From Jiangella asiatica (GTDB lineage: Bacteria; Actinomycetota; Actinomycetes; Jiangellales; Jiangellaceae), in NCBI RefSeq assembly GCF_004349065.1, contig NZ_SMKZ01000005.1, positions 62,001 through 126,000 on the forward strand: 64,000 nt of DNA, given 5' to 3'. This document shows, one piece after another, positions 50,794 to 60,541 of the stretch; the stretch's first letter is position 1, and each line of letters begins with the position of its first letter. The notes under the pieces were generated by a model that saw only the letters and a list, made by a program, of their open reading frames with translations, was not told where the DNA came from and ran no database searches. The translations under genes were made by a program, and so were the position numbers.

Positions 50794-52440
50794 ATGACAC
50801 GGTTCACGAACGACGACGGCTTCGCGGCACTGTGGTCCGACGCGCTCAGCCGGCGGCAGCTCCTACGCGCGGCCGGCGTGGGCCTGGCCGTCGTCGGCCT
50901 CGGCGGGACGGTCGGCGCCTGCACCGCGGAGGCACCGGCCGGCGACAACGCCGGCGAGGGCGGCAACTCCCCCGGATCCACCAGTGCCCAGCTGCGCACG
51001 GCGATGGCGAACACCTTCAGCGACCTGGACCCGACGACGGCGTCCGCGGTCGGCACCATCGCGATCAACCGGTTCGTCTACGAGTCGCTGTACCGCCTCG
51101 ACCCGTTCCCGCCCCGGGCCGAGCTCAGCCCGGAGCTGGCCACCGAGCTGCCGCGCGAGGTCGACCCCACCACGTACCGCATCCCGCTGCGCACCGACGC
51201 GGTGTTCCACGACGGCACGGCGCTCACCGCCGATGACATCGTCTTCACCATCGAACGCATCAAGGACCCGGCCGCGGGGTCGCTGTTCGCGCGGTTCTTC
51301 GAGATCGTCCAGTCCGTCCAGGCCGTGGGCGAGCACGAGGTCGAGATCATCCTCACCCAGCCCACCACGCTGCTGGCCCAGCGCCTGGTGCTGGTCAAGG
51401 GCATGTCGCGGCGGGCGATCGAGAGCTCGCCGGAGGCGCTGACGGTGACCCCGGTCGGCACCGGGCCGTACCGGGTCGCGTCCGTCGTGTCCGGCCAGGA
51501 GGTCTCGATGACGCTGTTCGAGGACTACACCGGCCCGGCGAGCGTCTCCTTCCACGAGCTCACCGTGAACGTCACCGTCGACGGCAACGCCCGCGTCTCC
51601 GGGCTGCGCAGCGGGCAGACCCGCGTCATCGAGGACGTGCCGAGCAGCTCGTTCGAGAGCCTGGCCGCCACCGACGGCATCGAGGTCGAGGGCGCGACGG
51701 GCGACCACCAGACCGGCCTGCTGTTCCACTGCGGCAAGCCACCGTTCGACGACGTCCGGGTCCGCCAGGCCGTGCTGTTCGCGATCGACCGCGACACCAT
51801 CACCCAAACCAGCTTCTTCGGCCACGCGACGCCGGCCTGGGACGGCGTCATCACGCCGGACAACCCCGAGTACGCCGCACCGGACCTGGTCTACCGGTAC
51901 GACCCCGAGCACGCACGCACCTTGCTCGCCGAGGCCGGGTACGCCGCCGGCGGCGTCCCCATCGACTTCCTGGCCGGCAACCTGGAGTTCCTCGCCTCGC
52001 AGACGCCCATCATCGAGGAGAACCTGCGTGCGGTCGGGTTCGAGCCGAACGTGATCCCCGGCGAGCTGGAGTCGCTGTACTCGCGGGTCACCGAGGGCAC
52101 CTACAACCTGTTCCTCATCAAGAGCGACACCGCGGCACTTGGCGCGACCGACGCGGAGTTCCTGTTGCGCTGGTCGTTCTACGGGAGCCTCCCGCGCGAG
52201 TTCCTGTACTGGAACACTCCCGAGCGCGACCGTGTCGAGCAGTTGCTGGATCTGGCGCTGACCACGGCCGACGCCGCCGAGCGGTCAACGGCACTGGCGG
52301 AGGCGCAGAACATCCTGCAGACGCAGGCGCCACTGGGCCGGCTGCACCGCGCCGACTACCTCACCGGCTGGTCCAGCACGCTGCAGGGCTTCCGGCCCCT
52401 GCCGACCTCCGGCGTCGAGCTGGACGGGGTCACCGGATGA
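50794..52440 (+). CDS. Family 5 substrate-binding lipoprotein (Tat), paralogue 1
   Basis: This 548-aa binding protein has AGGAGG before ATG 50794, a twin-arginine motif SRRQLL at 19-24 and Cys43 in a GAC lipobox, so it is exported folded and lipid-anchored. The body has the SBP_bac_5 pattern: ATELPREVDPTTYRIPLRTD, TADDIVFTIERIKDP, VRQAVLFAIDRDTI. It is the same length as, and clearly homologous to, the protein at 56227. First gene of the binding protein-permease-ATPase set. Confidence 0.93.
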   Translation: MTRFTNDDGFAALWSDALSRRQLLRAAGVGLAVVGLGGTVGACTAEAPAGDNAGEGGNSPGSTSAQLRTAMANTFSDLDPTTASAVGTIAINRFVYESLYRLDPFPPRAELSPELATELPREVDPTTYRIPLRTDAVFHDGTALTADDIVFTIERIKDPAAGSLFARFFEIVQSVQAVGEHEVEIILTQPTTLLAQRLVLVKGMSRRAIESSPEALTVTPVGTGPYRVASVVSGQEVSMTLFEDYTGPASVSFHELTVNVTVDGNARVSGLRSGQTRVIEDVPSSSFESLAATDGIEVEGATGDHQTGLLFHCGKPPFDDVRVRQAVLFAIDRDTITQTSFFGHATPAWDGVITPDNPEYAAPDLVYRYDPEHARTLLAEAGYAAGGVPIDFLAGNLEFLASQTPIIEENLRAVGFEPNVIPGELESLYSRVTEGTYNLFLIKSDTAALGATDAEFLLRWSFYGSLPREFLYWNTPERDRVEQLLDLALTTADAAERSTALAEAQNILQTQAPLGRLHRADYLTGWSSTLQGFRPLPTSGVELDGVTG

Positions 52441-52488
52441 CCCGCAACCACCAGGTGAGGGAGCGCATCGAGCAAGGACCGGTCCGCG

Positions 52489-53520
52489 ATGGTCACTAGC
52501 ACCGCGACCGATCTCGGACTGCCCGCGCCCTCGAGCCCTCGGTCCCGGCCAGGCGGGCGCCGCCGCTACGCCCGCCTGGTGGGCCGTCGCCTGCTCCTGG
52601 CACCGCTCATCCTGCTCGGGGTCTCTTTCACGGTCTTCGTGGTCATCGACCTGTCGCCGAACGACCCGGCCCGCGCCGCGCTGGGCGTGTTCGCCGACGC
52701 CGAGCAGCGTGAGCGGTTCGCCGCGGAGAACGGCCTGGACGACCCACTGCCGGTCCGGTACGCGCGGTTCCTCGCCGACCTGGTCCAGCTGCGGCTCGGC
52801 GAGTCCGTCATCCGTCCGGAGTCGGTGAACGACCTGATCGGCATGGCGCTGCCGATCACGGTGCAGCTGATGGTGATGGCCACCGTCATCGCCGTGGCGA
52901 GCTCGCTGGTCCTCGGGATCGTGGCAGCCTGGTTCGAAGGCCGCCCGGTGGACCGCGTCGTCAGCGTGGTCGCGGCGTTCTTCCAGGCCGCACCGCAGTT
53001 CTGGATCGGGCTGATGTTCGTGCAGCTGTTCGCCGTCGGTCTCGGCGTCCTGCCCGCCGGCGGGTACTCCCCGCTGTCGACCGGGTTCAGCTACTGGTTC
53101 TCCTCGCTCATCGGGCCGGCGATCGTGCTGGCGCTGCCGTTCGCCGCCGCGATGACCCGCGTCATCCGCGCGTCCGTCGCCGACGAGCTGGCCAAGGACT
53201 ACGTGCGCACCGCCATCGGCGCCGGGCTGTCCACAGGCACCGTGCTCGTCGGCAGCGTGCTGCGCAACGCCCTGATCACGCCGATCACCGTCGTCGGCGT
53301 CTACATCGGGGCGATGATGTCCGGCGCCATCCTGGTCGAAACCGTGTTCAACATCCCCGGCATGGGGACGCTGCTGGTCACCGGCGTGCGCCAGGGCGAC
53401 CTGGGCATCGTGCGCGGGGTGGCCATCGTCGGCGCGGTCTCGTTCGTCGTCGTGAACGTGATCGTCGACCTGCTCTACCTGGTGCTCAACCCGCGTGGGG
53501 CGGAGGTGACGCGGTCATGA
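52489..53520 (+). CDS. Oligopeptide-type ABC transporter permease (DppB-like)
   Basis: The 343-aa permease has a 30-residue Arg-rich N-tail, about six membrane helices, PARAALGVFADAEQRERFAA in the periplasmic loop, and YVRTAIGAGLSTGTVLVGSV as coupling loop. ATG 52489 overlaps the DppC gene downstream by 4 nt. Confidence 0.92.
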   Translation: MVTSTATDLGLPAPSSPRSRPGGRRRYARLVGRRLLLAPLILLGVSFTVFVVIDLSPNDPARAALGVFADAEQRERFAAENGLDDPLPVRYARFLADLVQLRLGESVIRPESVNDLIGMALPITVQLMVMATVIAVASSLVLGIVAAWFEGRPVDRVVSVVAAFFQAAPQFWIGLMFVQLFAVGLGVLPAGGYSPLSTGFSYWFSSLIGPAIVLALPFAAAMTRVIRASVADELAKDYVRTAIGAGLSTGTVLVGSVLRNALITPITVVGVYIGAMMSGAILVETVFNIPGMGTLLVTGVRQGDLGIVRGVAIVGAVSFVVVNVIVDLLYLVLNPRGAEVTRS

Positions 53521-54341
53521 GCCGGTACACGACGTCGCTGCGCACCGATTCGCTGACCCGGTGGCTGACCGGAACGGGCGTCGTCCTCGTGGTCGTTCTC
53601 GTCGTACTACCGCTGGTCGTCACCGCCTCGCCGACCGGCATCGACGCGTCCAGGGCGCTGGAGGGTCCCTCCGCCGACCACCTGTTCGGAACCGATCAGC
53701 TCGGCCGTGACGTGCTGAGCCGCGTGGTGCACGGCGCCCGGCTGAGTGTGCTGGTCGCCGTCTGCGCCGCGGGGGCCGCACTCGTCGGTGGCGGCATCCT
53801 CGGCGCGGTCGCCGCCAGCAGCCGCGGCTGGGTCGGCGAGCTCATCATGCGGGTCATGGACGTCGGGCTGGCCTTCCCCGGCATCCTGCTGGCCATCGTG
53901 CTGGCCGCCGCCATCGGCCCGAGCCTGTGGACCACCGTCATCGTGCTGGGCATCGTGTACACGCCGCCGATGGCCCGAGTGGTCCGGGCGGCCGTGTTCG
54001 CCGAGAACGGCGAGGACTACGTCACCGCCGCCACCCTGTTCGGCACCCGCAAGATCCGGCTGGTCGGTTACCACATCGGGCTCAACGCCGCGCTGCCGGT
54101 CATGGTCTACACGACCCTGGTGATGGCCGATGCCGTGGTCACCGAGGCCGCCCTCTCCTTCCTCGGCGCCGGCATCAAGCCGCCCGCGCCGTCGTGGGGC
54201 AACATCATCAGCGACGGCCAGGTCGTCATCGGCGCCGGCGCCTGGTGGGTCTCGCTCTTCCCCGGCCTGGCCATCGTGGTCGCCGTCCTCGCGCTGAACC
54301 GGTTCGCCGAAGCCCTCGGAACACGATTGAGGTCCCGATGA
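53517..54341 (+). CDS. Oligopeptide-type ABC transporter permease (DppC-like)
   Basis: This 274-aa permease contains HLFGTDQLGRDVLSRVVHGAR and YVTAATLFGTRKIRLVGYHI as DppC hallmarks, plus GAGIKPPAPSWGNIISDG. Coupled to DppB (ATGA) upstream and to the fused ATPase downstream (ATGA). Confidence 0.92.
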   Translation: MSRYTTSLRTDSLTRWLTGTGVVLVVVLVVLPLVVTASPTGIDASRALEGPSADHLFGTDQLGRDVLSRVVHGARLSVLVAVCAAGAALVGGGILGAVAASSRGWVGELIMRVMDVGLAFPGILLAIVLAAAIGPSLWTTVIVLGIVYTPPMARVVRAAVFAENGEDYVTAATLFGTRKIRLVGYHIGLNAALPVMVYTTLVMADAVVTEAALSFLGAGIKPPAPSWGNIISDGQVVIGAGAWWVSLFPGLAIVVAVLALNRFAEALGTRLRSR

Positions 54342-56200
54342 CGCCGACGACGACAACGACCGTACCCGCCGGCTCGCCAGGGCCCGGCGCCGCGGAGGCA
54401 CCGCTCCTGGAGGTCCGCGACCTGCGGGTGGGTTTCCCCAAGCGCTACGGCGACGTGGCCGTGCTCGACGGCGTCGACCTCACCATCGGCGTCGGCGAGG
54501 CCGTCGCCGTCGTCGGGGAGTCCGGCTGTGGGAAGTCGCTGCTCGGCATGGCCGCGGCCCACCTGCTGCCGCCGACGGCGCACGTGTCCGGCACCGTCGC
54601 CTTTCGCGGCCGCGACGTGCGCGCCATGTCCCGCCGCGAGCTGCGCCGAATCCGCGGCGCCGGCATCGCCGTCATCTTCCAGGACGCTATGACCAGCCTG
54701 AACCCGGGAATGACCGTCGGCGCCCAGCTGCGGCAGGTCTGCCGCCTCGGCTCCTCGACGTCGCCGGAGGAGCTGCTGGCAGCGGTGGGCCTGGAGCAGT
54801 CCGAGCGGATCCTGCGGGCCAAGCCGTACCAGCTCTCCGGTGGCCAGCGGCAGCGCGTGCTGATCTCGATCGCGCTGGCCCGCGACCCCGCCCTGGTGAT
54901 CGCGGACGAGCCCACGACGGCGTTGGACGTCACCGTCCAGCGCCAAGTGGTGGAGCTGCTCCAGGGCCTGCAGGCCAGCCGCGGCTTCGCGCTGATGTTC
55001 GTCAGTCACGACCTGGGGCTGGTCTCGGAGGTCGCGTCCCACACCACCGTGATGTATGCCGGCCAGGTCGTCGAGTCCGGACCCACCGCTGAGATCCTGG
55101 GCCGGCCCCGCCATCCCTACACCGCCGGGCTGCTGAACGCCAGCCTCAGCCTCGAGGAGCGATGGCCGCTGCTGGCGCCCATCTCCGGGCACGTGCGCCC
55201 GCCGACGGGGTTCGTCTCCGGCTGCCGGTTCCGCGACCGGTGCGCCCGGGCCGACGACACGTGCGCCACCCGTCCGGACCTGGTGCATGCCGACGGGCGG
55301 CGGCTGGCCTGCTTCCACCCGTTGGCGGCGACGGACGCCCTGGCGACGCGGCCGGTGGTCGTCGCCGAGCCCGATCCGCCGAGCGCCGGTGTGCAGGTCG
55401 ACGACGCCGGGCGCAACGTCGTCGTCGAGGCCCGCGACGTCGTCGTCGACTACCACGGCCACGGGACCACCACACGAGCGCTGGCCGGGGTGACGCTGGC
55501 CGTCCATGCCGGTGAGTCCGTCGGTCTGATCGGCGAGTCCGGGTCCGGTAAGACGACGCTGGCCCGGTCGCTGCTCGGCCTGGTGGAGCCGAGCTCGGGC
55601 GAGGTCCGCCACCGCGACACCGACATCTACCGGCTCCCCCGGATGGCCCGGTTCCGCACCCTTGCCCGCGACGCCGCCATGGTGTTCCAGGACCCGCGCA
55701 GCTCGCTCAACTCCCGGCTGTCGGTCGGCGCCGTCGTCCGCGACCCGCTCGTCGTGCTGGGCATCGGCGACCGCCGCTCCCGCGACGCCACGGTCCGCGA
55801 GGTGCTGGAGAGTGTGGGGCTGCCCGCGACCATGGCCGAACGGCCGGTCCGGGCGCTGTCCGGCGGCCAGCTCCAGCGAGTCGCCCTCGCCCGCGCGCTC
55901 GCCGTCGAGCCCAGCCTCATCGTCGCCGACGAGCCCACGTCCGCGCTCGACGTGTCGGTGCAGGCGCAGATCCTCAACCTGCTGCAAGGGATCCGCGCGC
56001 AGCGGCACCTCGCCCTGCTGGTCGTGTCGCACGACATGCGCGTGATCCGGTTCGCCACGGACCACACCGTGGTGATGCTGAACGGCGAGATCGTCGAGCA
56101 GGGACCGACCGAGCGGATCTACGAGGACCCCCAGCACCCGTACACCCAGGCTCTGCTGGCCGCCGCGCCGTCGCTGCACGCGGCCGGCGATGACCAATGA
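54338..56200 (+). CDS. Fused double ABC ATPase (DppD-DppF type)
   Basis: This 620-aa protein holds two ATPase modules. The first (about 24-270) has Walker A GESGCGKSL, LSGGQRQRVLIS and VIADEPTTALDVT. A cysteine-rich link CRFRDRCARADDTC follows near 290. The second (about 365-600) has GESGSGKTT, LSGGQLQRVALA and VADEPTSALDVS. It replaces the two separate ATPases of the importer at 40-43.6 kb, so the two importers in this window are built differently. Confidence 0.93.
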   Translation: MTPTTTTTVPAGSPGPGAAEAPLLEVRDLRVGFPKRYGDVAVLDGVDLTIGVGEAVAVVGESGCGKSLLGMAAAHLLPPTAHVSGTVAFRGRDVRAMSRRELRRIRGAGIAVIFQDAMTSLNPGMTVGAQLRQVCRLGSSTSPEELLAAVGLEQSERILRAKPYQLSGGQRQRVLISIALARDPALVIADEPTTALDVTVQRQVVELLQGLQASRGFALMFVSHDLGLVSEVASHTTVMYAGQVVESGPTAEILGRPRHPYTAGLLNASLSLEERWPLLAPISGHVRPPTGFVSGCRFRDRCARADDTCATRPDLVHADGRRLACFHPLAATDALATRPVVVAEPDPPSAGVQVDDAGRNVVVEARDVVVDYHGHGTTTRALAGVTLAVHAGESVGLIGESGSGKTTLARSLLGLVEPSSGEVRHRDTDIYRLPRMARFRTLARDAAMVFQDPRSSLNSRLSVGAVVRDPLVVLGIGDRRSRDATVREVLESVGLPATMAERPVRALSGGQLQRVALARALAVEPSLIVADEPTSALDVSVQAQILNLLQGIRAQRHLALLVVSHDMRVIRFATDHTVVMLNGEIVEQGPTERIYEDPQHPYTQALLAAAPSLHAAGDDQ

Positions 56201-56226
56201 CCGCTGTGCCAGAGAGGGGAACCACC

Positions 56227-57873
56227 ATGCGCCACCTCGACCCCGACCGGCCGTTCAGTGCGGTCTGGTCCGATCCGCTGTCCCGGCGCGAGCTCCTGCG
56301 CACGGCCGGTGCCGGCGTCGGCCTGCTCGCGATCGCCGGCGTCGCGGGAGCGTGCACCTCCTCCGCTCCACCGTCGGAGTCGGGGGACGGCTCGTCCCAG
56401 GGCGGCGCGGGCGGCGGCGAGTTCGCCGGCGCGCTGAGCCACGTGTTCGGCGCCCTGGACCCGATCACCCAGACCTGGTTCGGAACCGTCGTCGTGACCG
56501 ACTTCATCCATGAGGTCCTGTACCGGATCGATCCCTTCCCGCCGCGCGAGAACGTCACCCCGGAGCTGGCCACCGAACTGCCCAGGCAGCTGGACGAGAC
56601 GACGTACCGGGTTCCGCTGCGCCAAGGCGTCACCTTCCACGACGGCACGCCGCTCACCGCGGACGATGTCGTCTTCACGATCGGGCGGATCAAGGACCCC
56701 GCGACGGCCTCGTTGTTCATGGGCTTCTTCGAGATCGTCGCGGAGGCGCGCTCGGTCGGGGACCATGAGGTCGAGCTCAGCCTCACGTCGCCGACGACGC
56801 TGCTCGCGCCCCTCCTGTCCCTGGCGAAGATCCAGTCCCGCTCCGCTGTCGAGGCGTCCGCCGAAGCGTTGGAGCTCAAGCCCATCGGGACCGGCCCCTA
56901 CCGGGTCGACACGGCGGTCTCGGGCAACGCGGTGACACTTCGCCGGTTCGACCAGTACTCCGGCCCGCGCTCATTCGCCTTCGACGAGGTCGCGTTGGAC
57001 GTCGTCGCCGATGCCAACGCACGCACCGCCGGCTTGCGCAGCAGCCAGTGGCAGGCCATCGAGCAGGTGCAGGCGGGCTCGTTGGACAGTCTCGCCGGCA
57101 CCGACGGCCTGGAAGCCGAGAGCGTCACCAGCTATCACCAGGTGGACCTGCTGTTCAACTGCGGGAAGCCGCCGTTCGACGACCCACGGGTACGGCGAGC
57201 CGCGCTGTACGCGATCGACCGTGACACGATCACGGCGACGAGCTACTTCGGGCAGGCAACGCCGGCTTGGGGCGGGCACCTCTCCCCGGACCATCCCAGC
57301 TATACCGAACCGCGGACGGTCTACCGCTTCGATTCGGCCTACGCCCGTTCCCTGCTGGCCGAGGCGGGCTACGGAAACGAGCCCCTCGACATCGTCATGC
57401 TCGCTGCCACGAATATCGAGGAGATCAACTCACAGACGCCGCTCGTGGAGCAGAACCTCATCGACGCCGGCTTCCGGCCGGACATCGTCTCCGGCGAGCA
57501 GGAGTCGTTGTACTCACGTGTCAGCGAAGGGAGCTTCGATGTCTACCTGGCCTCGCGCGACGCGTCCGCCTTGGGCGTCACCGACGCCGTGCTGCTGCTG
57601 CGGCTGATGTACACCGGTTCGTTCCCGCGGACGCTGTTGTTCTGGGACGGCGAGCCGCTGCAGCGGTTGGAGGAGCTGAGCGGGCGGGCGTTGGCGGCGC
57701 CGGACCCCGCCAGCCGCGACTCGCTCGTCGCCGAGATGACCGACCTGCTGGCCGAGGAGGTGCCGTTGGCTCCGTTGCACTTCAAGAAGCAGATCACCGC
57801 GTGGTCATCCCAACTGAGCGACTTCCGGCCACTGCCGACGGTCGGTCTGGCACTCGACGGGGTGAATGCCTGA
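56227..57873 (+). CDS. Family 5 substrate-binding lipoprotein (Tat), paralogue 2
   Basis: The 548-aa protein shares length, the Tat motif SRRELL at 19-24, Cys43 and internal blocks (PELATELPRQLDETTYRVPL, VRRAALYAIDRDTI) with the protein at 50794. The ATG at 56227 (GAGGGGA upstream) is preferred over ATG 56197, which overlaps the ATPase stop. Two binding proteins flank one permease/ATPase set, implying two ligands or affinities for one importer. Confidence 0.92.
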   Translation: MRHLDPDRPFSAVWSDPLSRRELLRTAGAGVGLLAIAGVAGACTSSAPPSESGDGSSQGGAGGGEFAGALSHVFGALDPITQTWFGTVVVTDFIHEVLYRIDPFPPRENVTPELATELPRQLDETTYRVPLRQGVTFHDGTPLTADDVVFTIGRIKDPATASLFMGFFEIVAEARSVGDHEVELSLTSPTTLLAPLLSLAKIQSRSAVEASAEALELKPIGTGPYRVDTAVSGNAVTLRRFDQYSGPRSFAFDEVALDVVADANARTAGLRSSQWQAIEQVQAGSLDSLAGTDGLEAESVTSYHQVDLLFNCGKPPFDDPRVRRAALYAIDRDTITATSYFGQATPAWGGHLSPDHPSYTEPRTVYRFDSAYARSLLAEAGYGNEPLDIVMLAATNIEEINSQTPLVEQNLIDAGFRPDIVSGEQESLYSRVSEGSFDVYLASRDASALGVTDAVLLLRLMYTGSFPRTLLFWDGEPLQRLEELSGRALAAPDPASRDSLVAEMTDLLAEEVPLAPLHFKKQITAWSSQLSDFRPLPTVGLALDGVNA

Positions 57874-58849
57874 CATGACCAGCGACTCCGGCGCCGAGCT
57901 GCGGATCGGGATCATCGGCACCGACAACACCCACGCCTATCCGTTCACGGCCTTCCTCAACGGATGGGCGCTCGATGCGCCGATCCCTGCCGTGCTCCCT
58001 GACGGCACGCCCGTGGCGGACATGTACCTGTGGGGCACCTATCTGCGGCAGCAGACCGAGGCCGGTGCCACGGACGTGCCCATCAGCGGCGCCCGGGTGA
58101 CCTCGTTGTGGAGTGCGGACCCGCGCGAGGCGGCCCTGCTCGGCCGCGCCTGCGGGATCGAGAACCTGTGTGAGACGGCGGAGTCGGTCTGCGCCGCCGT
58201 CGACGCGGTCATGGTCCTCAGCGAACGGCCCGAGACGCACGCTGCTTACGCGGCGATGGCGCTGGAGCGTGGATTGCCGACGTTCGTGGACAAGCCGCTG
58301 GCCGACTCGCTCGACGCCGGCCGGGAGATCTTCGAGCTGGCCGAACGCCATGGGGTGCCCTGTTACACCGGGTCCGCGCTGCGGTGGGCGCCCGACCTGA
58401 TCGCGGCTCGCGAGTACGTGCGGACCCGGCTGGGGGCGGTGCGCGCCGTTCACGTGCCCTGCCCCCTGGAGCTGGAGCTGTACGGCATCCACGCCGTAGA
58501 GATGGTGAATCTCTTCATGGGCTGCGACGTGGCGACGGTGCGTGCCATCGGCGGGACCGAACGGCAGGTGGTCCTCCTGGAGTACGCCGATGGGCGCACC
58601 GCCGTCTTCGAGCATCTCGGTTTCGTCACCTGGCCGGCCTACAGCGCCTGCGTGTACGGCGACCGCTGGGAGCACCGCGTCGTCCTCGACGGCGTCGGCC
58701 CGGCGATGGCGGCCACCGTGCGCGCGTTCGTCGAAGTCGCCCGCGGGGCGACGGTACCGGTCTGCCCCCCGGAGTCGCTGCGGCTCAACGAGATCGTGTT
58801 CGCTGCACGGGAGTCCCTGCGGTCCGGGAAGGTCGTGTCCCTTGCCTGA
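57866..58849 (+). CDS. Gfo/Idh/MocA family oxidoreductase
   Basis: The 327-aa protein has the NAD-binding start LRIGIIGTDNTHAYPF (a variant of GxGxxG), FVDKPLADSLDAGREIF containing the conserved Lys of the EKP motif (DKP here), and a C-terminal beta-sheet domain. It oxidises or reduces sugars or inositol-like substrates. Its ATG overlaps the previous stop by 8 nt; a second ATG at 57875 is an alternative. Confidence 0.87.
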   Translation: MPDMTSDSGAELRIGIIGTDNTHAYPFTAFLNGWALDAPIPAVLPDGTPVADMYLWGTYLRQQTEAGATDVPISGARVTSLWSADPREAALLGRACGIENLCETAESVCAAVDAVMVLSERPETHAAYAAMALERGLPTFVDKPLADSLDAGREIFELAERHGVPCYTGSALRWAPDLIAAREYVRTRLGAVRAVHVPCPLELELYGIHAVEMVNLFMGCDVATVRAIGGTERQVVLLEYADGRTAVFEHLGFVTWPAYSACVYGDRWEHRVVLDGVGPAMAATVRAFVEVARGATVPVCPPESLRLNEIVFAARESLRSGKVVSLA

Positions 58850-59699
58850 ACGCACCGCCATCGTCACCGGCGCCGGCACCGGCCTGGGCCGGGCGATCGC
58901 CGCGCGGCTCCTACGCGACGGCTTCCGGGTCACGCTGACCGGCCCGGACGGCGTCCAGCTGACGGAGACGGCTCGTCTCGCGCCCGACCACGGAGAGCTC
59001 GCCACCATCGTCGTCGGCGACCTCCGGCAGCCCGACGTCCGCCGGGAAGTGATCGCTCGCGCCACGGCCGGACCAGGCATTCTCTTCGGGCTGGTCAACA
59101 ACGCCGGTCTCAGCGCGGTGGAACCGCTGCTGGACGAGTCGGTGGCGACCTGGCGCGCGATCTTCGAGGTCAACCTCGACGCGGCGTTCTTCCTCAGCCA
59201 GGCGGCGATCGAGCACATGCGCCCGCACGGCACCGGCCGCATCGTCAACATCGGCTCCATCTACGGCGTGGTCGGCTTCAACAACCACGGCTACGGCGCC
59301 CGCGCACCGATGAGCACGCCAGGTGATCGCGGCCCGGTGCGACAGTCGGCGTACGACGCGAGCAAAGGCGCCCTGATCCAGCTCACCAGAACTCTCGCCA
59401 CGGCCGTCGGGCCGTGGGGCATCACCGTCAACACGGTGAGCCCCGGCCACATCCCGTGGGCCAACGAAGCAGCCGGCACCACGCCCGTCGCGTCCGCCGC
59501 GTCCGGCGGCGCGAAACCCGCCGCCCTCGGTCAGCGGGTCGATCCAGCGATCCTCACCGCGCTCGCCGAGCAGGTCCCGCTGCGGCGGACCGGCCGGGCC
59601 GCCGAGGTGGCCGGACCGGTCAGCTTCCTGCTCTCCGAGGACGCCGCGTACATCACTGGACAGAACATCATCGTCGACGGCGGAGCCACGGTCTGGTGA
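58842..59699 (+). CDS. SDR family oxidoreductase (TTG start)
   Basis: The 285-aa SDR has TGAGTGLGRA, NNAGLSA, NIGSIYG and YDASK with Tyr and Lys. No ATG or GTG precedes the Rossmann motif; TTG at 58842 overlaps the previous stop by 8 nt and has GGGAAGG about 10 nt upstream. A long insertion after YGVVGFNNHG is unlike minimal SDRs and may shape the active site. Confidence 0.88.
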   Translation: MPERTAIVTGAGTGLGRAIAARLLRDGFRVTLTGPDGVQLTETARLAPDHGELATIVVGDLRQPDVRREVIARATAGPGILFGLVNNAGLSAVEPLLDESVATWRAIFEVNLDAAFFLSQAAIEHMRPHGTGRIVNIGSIYGVVGFNNHGYGARAPMSTPGDRGPVRQSAYDASKGALIQLTRTLATAVGPWGITVNTVSPGHIPWANEAAGTTPVASAASGGAKPAALGQRVDPAILTALAEQVPLRRTGRAAEVAGPVSFLLSEDAAYITGQNIIVDGGATVW

Positions 59700-59728
59700 G
59701 CGCCGCGAATCCCATGGAGGAGGCAGCC

Positions 59729-60541
59729 ATGCCCGCCAGCCTGGCCGGCGAACATGTGATCGTCGTCGGGCTGGGCGGCATGGGCCTGCCGCTGGCGCGG
59801 TCGCTCGTGGCCGAGGGCGCGGTCGTGTCGGTCTGCGACCTGGACAGCGGGCGCATCGAGGCCTCCGGCCTGACCGGCGCCGTCCTCGATGTCACCGACG
59901 AGGACGCGGCCGAGCGAGTGATCGGAGCGCTGGTGGAGGCCTCCGGGCCGCCGTGGGCGCTCTGCGTCACCGCGGCGCTGGTCGGCCGGCCCGCCGACGC
60001 GCTGACCACCAGCAGCGCCGACCTGCGTGTGCTGATGGAGGTGAACTACCTCGGCACGGTCAACGTCGACCGCGCCGCGGCCCGCCACATGGTCGCTGCC
60101 GGCCGCGGCGGCCGGATCGTCAACTGGTCCTCGGTGAACGCCGTCGGCGGTACCCGTGGCGGTTGCGCCTACGCACCCAGCAAGGCAGCGGTCGAGAGCT
60201 TCAGCCAGTGCCTGGCTCTGGAGCTCGCCGAGTACGCCGTCACGGTCAACGTCGTCCGTCCTGGCAGTGTCGACACCCCGATGATCAATGATCTGCCGGA
60301 GGAGGCGAAGGCGCGCGACCGCGCCCGAATCCCGCTGGGCCGATGGGGACGCGGACCCGAGATCGCGCACGTGGTCCGGATGCTGCTCGACCCGGCCGCG
60401 GCCTGGGTCACCGGCTCGATCGTCACCGTGGACGGGGGGATGCTCGCGGCGGCCGGCCGGCCGTCAGGGACCTCCGCGCGAGACCTTCCGAACCTGCCGA
60501 CCGAGCCACGCTCGGTCTCGACGAGGGGAGAACGTTCGTGA
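59729..60541 (+). CDS. SDR family protein with degenerate cofactor motif
   Basis: The 270-aa protein keeps YAPSK with Tyr and Lys and the C-terminal VTVDGGM motif. However, the TGxxxGIG loop reads VGLGGMG and the NNAG block reads VTAALVG, so cofactor binding may differ. ATG 59729 has GGAGGAGG upstream. It carries a 25-residue tail beyond DGG. Overlaps the next gene's GTG by 4 nt. Confidence 0.85.
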   Translation: MPASLAGEHVIVVGLGGMGLPLARSLVAEGAVVSVCDLDSGRIEASGLTGAVLDVTDEDAAERVIGALVEASGPPWALCVTAALVGRPADALTTSSADLRVLMEVNYLGTVNVDRAAARHMVAAGRGGRIVNWSSVNAVGGTRGGCAYAPSKAAVESFSQCLALELAEYAVTVNVVRPGSVDTPMINDLPEEAKARDRARIPLGRWGRGPEIAHVVRMLLDPAAAWVTGSIVTVDGGMLAAAGRPSGTSARDLPNLPTEPRSVSTRGERS

